From positions 1 to 26,516 of the forward strand of contig JBFMAL010000037.1 of the NCBI GenBank assembly GCA_040755615.1: a stretch of 26,516 nucleotides of DNA. Reading direction: 5' to 3'. Under the pieces are notes generated by a model. It had not been told where the DNA came from, ran no database searches, and was given only the letters and a program-made list of their open reading frames with translations. This stretch comes from DYEP01 sp040755615 (GTDB lineage: Bacteria; Bacillota; Sulfobacillia; DUSP01; DYEP01). Shown here in pieces: positions 22,775-26,516 of the stretch (position 1 is the first letter of the stretch; each line of letters opens with the position of its first letter). A program made the translations under genes and the position numbers.

Positions 22775-23782
22775 GTGGGCTTATTTAAGACGAGCAGCGC
22801 TGTGGGATTAGAACTGGATACTGGAGTAATCAGAGTTGCAGAACTGAATAAGAGCAGGAAGCGAACGACCCTGGTCCGTGCCGGTCAGCTGGAGATTCCT
22901 GAAACCGCGGTGGTTGAAGGTGCTGTCGTCCAAATCGATACTGTGGCGATCGCTCTTGAGAAGATGTGGAGCCACTACCGCTTCACCTCCAGAAACGTGG
23001 TCATGGGAGTGGCAAACCATGGAGTATTGATGCGGCTTGCCACCTTCCCGAAGATCAAGGATAGCCAACTCGAACAGGTGGTACGGTTTCAGGCTGGCGA
23101 GTATTTTCCAATACCGGTATCCCAGCTGGTGCTGGACTTTGCGGTGGTTGGGACCGTTGAGGAAGGCGCCGCGCAAAAGGTAGAAGTGTTGCTGGTGGCT
23201 GTCCGGAGAGACCTGCTGGCAAAAGCATTGGCTGCCCTGGAACGAGCCCGCCTGACGCCTGTCGTCATCGACGCTTCTCCCCTGGCTGCCATGCGCACCC
23301 TCCCCAGGGAGAGACTCCTTGGAACGGCCGCCATCGTGGATATCGCCAACGGGCTCAGCAGCCTGCTGGTTGTTGTGGGCGGGGTGCCTCGGTTTGCCAG
23401 GTTCATACCTGTTTCGCTGCAAAGTCACGCCTATTATGATGTGAATTCCATGTCAGTTGAAGTTGTTGCCGGCCCCTCACAGCAACAGAAGAGCTGGCAG
23501 CCTGGGGAGTGGGAGACGGCGTTTATTAATGAGATCCGGTCGTCTCTAACCTATGCTGAGTACCAGGGTAAAGGGCCCATAGACTCAATGTTCCTGAGCG
23601 GCCCGGGGGCGCGCATCGTGGGTCTGAAAGAGATGCTCCAAGAGAAGTTCGGAATCCCTGTGCACATCATCCAGCCCTGTGACACCATCGCCCTCAAGAC
23701 GCATACAGGTGCTGACATTGAGACGCTGGGGCCCGATTTCACTGTGAGCGTCGGCCTGGCCCTGCGGGGATTGGAGGAGTGA
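22775..23782 (+). CDS. pilM: PilM, actin-like alignment-complex protein
   Basis: A cytoplasmic actin-like ATPase (FtsA/PilM fold) of about 335 residues that binds the N-terminus of PilN and links the ATPases to the inner-membrane complex. The phosphate-1 region is seen at the start (AVGLELDTGVIRVAELNKSR), the central part carries GTAAIVDIANGLSSLLVVVG and the adenosine region reads SMFLSGPGARIVGLKEMLQE. An earlier TTG (22727) is open, but family members begin with a short Leu-Phe-Lys segment, which the GTG at 22775 gives (GLFKTSSAVGLEL). GGTAGGG precedes it closely and GGAGGG lies 14 bases upstream. The next gene starts only 4 bases after the stop. Confidence 0.9.
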   Translation: MGLFKTSSAVGLELDTGVIRVAELNKSRKRTTLVRAGQLEIPETAVVEGAVVQIDTVAIALEKMWSHYRFTSRNVVMGVANHGVLMRLATFPKIKDSQLEQVVRFQAGEYFPIPVSQLVLDFAVVGTVEEGAAQKVEVLLVAVRRDLLAKALAALERARLTPVVIDASPLAAMRTLPRERLLGTAAIVDIANGLSSLLVVVGGVPRFARFIPVSLQSHAYYDVNSMSVEVVAGPSQQQKSWQPGEWETAFINEIRSSLTYAEYQGKGPIDSMFLSGPGARIVGLKEMLQEKFGIPVHIIQPCDTIALKTHTGADIETLGPDFTVSVGLALRGLEE

Positions 23783-23786
23783 GCGC

Positions 23787-24392
23787 TTGATTAAAGTCAA
23801 TTTGATGCCTCCTGAGATACTGTTTGAGCGAAGGCGCAGCCGGAAACGGGCGCGTGTGATCGTCGCGTGCACTGTGCTGATGGCCTTTGCCCTCGCAGGT
23901 TACGGATGGCTTGCCGCGGCGACCTGGCAACAGCGGGAGGAGCTAATATCGCTCCAGCGCCAGCGCGAAGCTCTCAAAGCAGAGATGGCGCGGTTCTCCC
24001 CATATATGCAACTTCAGGCTGAGGTGTCTGCCAGGGCAGATCATCTGAAAAACGCCATGGGTACTCAACCTGCTTGGCTGGACGTTATGAAGTCCATGGG
24101 CGCGGCGATCCCGTCCAACGTATGGCTGACAGACTTTACCGCCTCGTATCTACCATCGGACTCTAAGAACACGAAGGCAGCGGGTCAGGTGCTGATCAGG
24201 GGCTGGAGCTACGACCACCCATCGGTGGCCCGGTGGCTTTCAAGCCTTTATGAGGTATCTCTGCTCACGGACGTTCGATGCGTGTTCTCATCAGTAGAAT
24301 ACTACCAGGGAGAAGACCTTATCCAGTTCGAGATAAAAGCAACGCTGCTCCCGGGAGAGCAATATGACCCGTTCGTAAGAAGGGCGGAGTGA
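23787..24392 (+). CDS. pilN: PilN, inner-membrane alignment protein
   Basis: A bitopic protein of 201 residues. The N-terminus IKVNLMPPE is the PilM-binding motif (family INLLP). One transmembrane helix follows (VIVACTVLMAFALAGYGWLA), then a coiled-coil (QREELISLQRQREALKAEMA) and a ferredoxin-like periplasm-equivalent domain. It pairs with PilO to form the coupler between the ATPases and the pilus. The TTG at 23787 has GGAGGAGTG 5 bases upstream and is adjacent to the stop of pilM. The stop is separated from the pilO start by a single base. Confidence 0.9.
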   Translation: MIKVNLMPPEILFERRRSRKRARVIVACTVLMAFALAGYGWLAAATWQQREELISLQRQREALKAEMARFSPYMQLQAEVSARADHLKNAMGTQPAWLDVMKSMGAAIPSNVWLTDFTASYLPSDSKNTKAAGQVLIRGWSYDHPSVARWLSSLYEVSLLTDVRCVFSSVEYYQGEDLIQFEIKATLLPGEQYDPFVRRAE

Positions 24393-24393
24393 T

Positions 24394-24927
24394 ATGGCTG
24401 GAAAACGGAACAGCAAAGACATATTAGTGTTCGCCCTGGTCGGGGTCGTATTGCTCTCGCTGGCGCTGCTCTCGTTCAGACAGGTACGGGCTTTGTCGGA
24501 CGTCAAGGCGCGCGTGGCCGAGGAGCAAGTGTTGCTTTCTCAAACGCGCGCCATACTTGAGAAAATGCGGGAGGCGGAAAAACAGGCAGTTCAGCTCGAG
24601 AGCCAGCGCATGCTTCTTGACCGCTTGTTGCCTGGTGAGCCAAAAGAGGACGAACTCATGCTTCAGCTTCAATTATGGGCGGATCTTGCAGACATGCAGC
24701 TCATGCAGGTCAGGTTCGGAGACCGGGTAAAGAAGGAAGGCTACCTTGAGATGCCCGTCCAGATTACCCTGGAAGGGAAATATCACCAAATGCTTGTCTG
24801 GTTGGGCCACGCTGAGAGCTCTGAGCGAGCTGTGCGAATAGATGAGATCAAGGTCGGTGCGGCAAGGGCAGGCCCTCCGGAGATGCTTTTTACCGTGAGG
24901 GCGAGCGCGTTCTACGCTGGCAGGTGA
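24394..24927 (+). CDS. pilO: PilO, inner-membrane alignment protein
   Basis: The PilN partner, 177 residues. A short cytoplasmic start is followed by one transmembrane helix (DILVFALVGVVLLSLALLSF) and a coiled-coil (ALSDVKARVAEEQVLLSQTR, with EKMREAEKQAVQLESQRMLL). The C-terminal domain carries MPVQITLEGKYHQMLVWLGH, a PilO-like strand pattern. The last four bases overlap the possible GTG start of the next gene (GTGA at 24924), so it is tightly linked in the operon. Sequence divergence from PilO of Gram-negative bacteria is typical for Firmicutes. Confidence 0.88.
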   Translation: MAGKRNSKDILVFALVGVVLLSLALLSFRQVRALSDVKARVAEEQVLLSQTRAILEKMREAEKQAVQLESQRMLLDRLLPGEPKEDELMLQLQLWADLADMQLMQVRFGDRVKKEGYLEMPVQITLEGKYHQMLVWLGHAESSERAVRIDEIKVGAARAGPPEMLFTVRASAFYAGR

Positions 24928-24953
24928 GCCGGCGGTGCAGGGGAGGGAGTCCT

Positions 24954-25670
24954 TTGCTTTCCTGGAGCATTCACAGGCGGGGTAAGGCAGCACGCGTCCT
25001 GATATCCACCGCTTTAGTCTGTTCACTGTTCCTGGCGGCTTGCGGCAAACGTACGGCAGATACTGTGGATACCGGCGCATTCACCCAGAAGCAGGGCGAG
25101 GCGGTTTCTGCCGCGGAAAATGTTCTGCAGCCACAGGCGGTGGTCATGCCGAAGAGAGACCCTTTTGAGCCGGTAGTTGTTTCAGCGCCGGCACGCAGTG
25201 TGACCGGTAGAAGCCAGATCAAAGAGGCTCCTCGGCGGGATCCATTCCACCCTGCTGACGGGGATGCATCGGCTTTTGAAGAGGAGAGTTCCGATAGCGA
25301 TTTGGTGCCTGTCCAGACCGGAGAAGAACCTTTCACCGGCAAAGTGCATGTGCAGATCCTGACACTGGACCTATGCTGGCTGGATGTTTTCGTCGACGAA
25401 GTCCAGGTGCTCAGGACAAACGTCCTGCCGGATAAGACGCTGGAGTGGACCGCCGACAGCCAGGTAAGGCTTGAGCAGGTGGGACGCGAGCGGGCGGTGA
25501 TTGTGACAGTGAATGGGCAGAGGATCGGACTGCTGGCTGACCTTGCCCGAAGGCTGGTTTTAGAACCGTATGTTATCCAGACTGAGACAACCACAATCAG
25601 GATTACTTTAGAAAAGCGATACACCAGCGGAGTGCTGGTGGGACTCAGGTTTGCTGTTGTGCACCCGTGA
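24954..25670 (+). CDS. PilP-position lipoprotein with a RodZ/DUF4115-like domain
   Basis: A lipoprotein of about 238 residues in the place where Gram-negative operons have pilP. The N-terminus is a signal with a lipobox, LVCSLFLAAC, the lipidated cysteine being near residue 30. A low-complexity linker with the repeated RDPF motif (KRDPFEPVV and RRDPFHPAD) is PilP-like. The C-terminal domain reads VQILTLDLCWLDVFVDEVQV and QVRLEQVGRERAVIVTVNGQ, resembling the DUF4115 domain that ends RodZ. An outer membrane is not expected here, so it may anchor PilN/PilO to the cell wall instead of a secretin. TTG 24954 is chosen for its GGGAGGG site; GTG 24924 gives a longer signal. Confidence 0.7.
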   Translation: MLSWSIHRRGKAARVLISTALVCSLFLAACGKRTADTVDTGAFTQKQGEAVSAAENVLQPQAVVMPKRDPFEPVVVSAPARSVTGRSQIKEAPRRDPFHPADGDASAFEEESSDSDLVPVQTGEEPFTGKVHVQILTLDLCWLDVFVDEVQVLRTNVLPDKTLEWTADSQVRLEQVGRERAVIVTVNGQRIGLLADLARRLVLEPYVIQTETTTIRITLEKRYTSGVLVGLRFAVVHP

Positions 25671-25823
25671 GGAAAGTACCTTGTTTTTTAAGGGAGTGCG
25701 TTTTCGGGTTATGTAACAATCTGTCGTGCGTTGTGTCTAAGATCTGGAGATAATGGTATAATACTTATGTAGAGAATCGTGACAAATACAAAATAGATAA
25801 ATCTTAAGGGGAGGCGAAAACTG
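25671..25823 (+). promoter_or_regulatory. pilA promoter region
   Basis: The 153-base gap before pilA is AT-richer than the flanking genes. TATAAT at 25757-25762 is preceded directly by TGG, giving an extended -10 (TGnTATAAT). A weak -35 (TTGTGT, 25731-25736) lies 20 bases upstream, longer than ideal, so the extended -10 probably matters most. Pilin is normally made in far greater amounts than the machine, and a separate strong promoter fits that need. The ribosome binding site GGGGAGGCGAAAACTG leads into GTG 25824. Confidence 0.6.
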
Positions 25824-26210
25824 GTGAGGAGATTCTGGAGGAAGCAGGAAGGTTTCACGCTTGTTGAGTTAATGGCCGTTGTGGCCATTATCGGTGTCTT
25901 GGCAGCCATTGCGGTCCCAGTATACAACCAGGCGACAGCGAGGGCAAATCAGAGGGCAGTAGAGGCCAATCTAAGAATTATCGATGGTGCGATTATGATG
26001 TATCAAGCGTCGGGTGCTACTGGAGCTCCCACACGAACCGCTCTTGAAGGAACGTATATAACAGCATGGCCAGTTGGTCCAGATGGCGTCACATATCAAA
26101 TTACTGCCACTAAACCATACGTTGCCATAGCCGTCAAAGGCCAAAACACAGGCGATTGGTTCCCCGGCCAACCGGGGGATACAGTAAGACTGCCTGTTAC
26201 CTGGCCGTAA
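25824..26210 (+). CDS. pilA: PilA, major type IV pilin
   Basis: A prepilin of 128 residues. The 10-residue basic leader ends QEG|FTLVELMAVVAIIGVLAAI, the textbook cleavage site with phenylalanine at +1, glutamate at +5 and a long hydrophobic helix. After cleavage and N-methylation by a prepilin peptidase (not in this window), the mature chain has about 118 residues. The helix continues as RAVEANLRIIDGAIMMYQAS, and the globular part is short with no cysteine pair, so it lacks the classic disulfide loop. It is transcribed separately from the rest of the operon (own promoter and terminator). It forms the fibre. Size fits short pilins of thermophilic or syntrophic Clostridia. Confidence 0.95.
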   Translation: MRRFWRKQEGFTLVELMAVVAIIGVLAAIAVPVYNQATARANQRAVEANLRIIDGAIMMYQASGATGAPTRTALEGTYITAWPVGPDGVTYQITATKPYVAIAVKGQNTGDWFPGQPGDTVRLPVTWP

Positions 26211-26225
26211 ACTAATATAACCAAG

Positions 26226-26252
26226 GCGCAGTTTACATACTGCGCTTTTTTT
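26226..26252 (+). terminator. Intrinsic terminator after pilA
   Basis: GCGCAGT (26226-26232) pairs perfectly with ACTGCGC (26239-26245) around a six-base loop and is followed by seven T (26246-26252). It ends the pilA transcript 15 bases after the stop codon. Confidence 0.88.
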
Positions 26253-26297
26253 GTATGCCCGACATGGGCAGTAAGTCTAGGCGGAAGTTCACCTTTG

Positions 26298-26340
26298 TAA
26301 TGGCCTCCTAACCGCGTGATTACGGGCTTTGAGGCCATTA
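26298..26340. repeat. 10-bp inverted repeat upstream of the IS1634-type transposase
   Basis: TAATGGCCTC (26298-26307) is exactly complementary to GAGGCCATTA (26331-26340), with 23 bases between. It lies between the pilA terminator and the transposase, so it belongs either to the IS end region or to the target. No T run follows, so it is not a normal terminator. Confidence 0.65.
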
Positions 26341-26387
26341 TTGTGTGAAAAATGTAGCCATTAAGATTATGTCATAAAGGAGGAATT

Positions 26388-26414
26388 ATGGCATGCAATA
26401 TGGAATATAGATAG
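26388..26414 (+). CDS. Possible 8-codon leader peptide before the transposase
   Basis: A strong site (AAAGGAGGAATT) precedes ATG 26388, and the frame is ATG to TAG encoding MACNMEYR. It stops 15 bases before the transposase start, whose own ribosome binding site (GCGAGGTG) directly follows the leader stop. It could control transposase translation. It is too short to test for coding bias. Confidence 0.3.
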   Translation: MACNMEYR

Positions 26415-26429
26415 CGAGGTGATGTAGCC

Positions 26430-26516
26430 ATGTTCATCGAGGAGGTCCGCAGGCCCTATAAAGGCAAGGTATACACCGCAGTATTGCTTCGAAAGACTTA
26501 CCGTGAAAATGGCAAG
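26430..26516 (+). CDS. IS1634-family (IS4-like) transposase, N-terminus only
   Basis: The first 29 residues, MFIEEVRRPYKGKVYTAVLL followed by RKTYRENGK, match the N-terminus of IS1634-type transposases, which open with a short strand region of this kind (Y-x-S/A-V-L-L-R-x-S/T-Y-R-x-x-G-K). The rest lies outside the window, so I cannot say if it is intact. ATG 26430 is preceded by GCGAGGTG at 8-10 bases. The element sits right after the terminator of pilA, a spot where insertion would not disturb the pilus genes. Its exact left end is not resolved; it should lie between 26253 and 26388. Confidence 0.75.
   Translation, partial: MFIEEVRRPYKGKVYTAVLLRKTYRENGK

Noticed and set aside
24971..25624. 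217-codon minus-strand ORF opposite the lipoprotein gene
   Set aside because: Composition is serine/threonine-rich antisense sequence without recognisable domains.
1..26516. CRISPR array or tRNA/rRNA gene
   Set aside because: No spaced direct repeats and no cloverleaf or rRNA core sequence were seen on either strand.

Overview
The window comes from a GC-rich, spore-forming anaerobic Firmicute, most likely a Clostridia/Peptococcaceae-type bacterium. The evidence is an alpha/beta-type small acid-soluble spore protein (2332-2517), a SigB/F/G-type sigma factor, an [FeFe]-hydrogenase-like sensory protein with DRTGG domains, many GTG/TTG starts behind strong AGGAGG-type ribosome binding sites, and a Gram-positive style type IV pilus operon. 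The genus is an inference.

Layout. (1) 1-253: no gene; a hairpin-rich stretch that may be part of a structured RNA. (2) 254-2169: a decayed IS1182-family element with 15-bp inverted ends, a small helix-turn-helix ORF and a transposase broken by several frameshifts. (3) 2332-4849: chromosomal housekeeping genes: a SASP, a broken small membrane-protein gene that simple ORF calling misses, a DUF192 protein, a QueG-like iron-sulfur protein, a DUF1844 protein and a small secreted protein. (4) 4918-7866: a NarL-type response regulator, its GAF-PAS-HisKA_3 kinase and an ECF sigma factor. (5) 7867-11705: a redox-signalling operon behind a near-perfect TTGTGA-N6-TCACAG palindrome (Rex-type or CRP/FNR-type operator). 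It encodes a DRTGG protein, an RsbW-like ATPase, an [FeFe]-hydrogenase-like protein with altered active-site motifs, a PHP-domain protein with three frameshifts and a second HATPase with an abnormal C-terminus. The operon is decaying from its 3' end. (6) 11706-13404: a graveyard of insertion sequences in which the two halves of an IS256-type transposase lie in opposite orientations beside an IS110 remnant. (7) 13405-13650: a short HypA-like protein without a zinc finger. (8) 14060-26210: a long type IV pilus locus: pilB, pilT, pilC, a sigma factor gene, three large minor pseudopilin genes, pilM, pilN, pilO, a PilP-position lipoprotein, and the major pilin pilA with its own promoter and terminator. 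(9) 26253-26516: the start of an IS1634-type element, cut by the window end.

How it fits together. PilB and PilT drive extension and retraction through PilC. PilM/N/O and the lipoprotein form the alignment complex, the three minor pseudopilins probably form a tip or priming complex, and PilA is the fibre. The embedded sigma factor may control pilus or late-stage genes. The most unusual items are the 576-residue pseudopilin with carboxypeptidase-regulatory-like repeats, the sigma factor inside the pil operon, the redox operator in front of a hydrogenase-like sensor module, and the split, inverted IS256.
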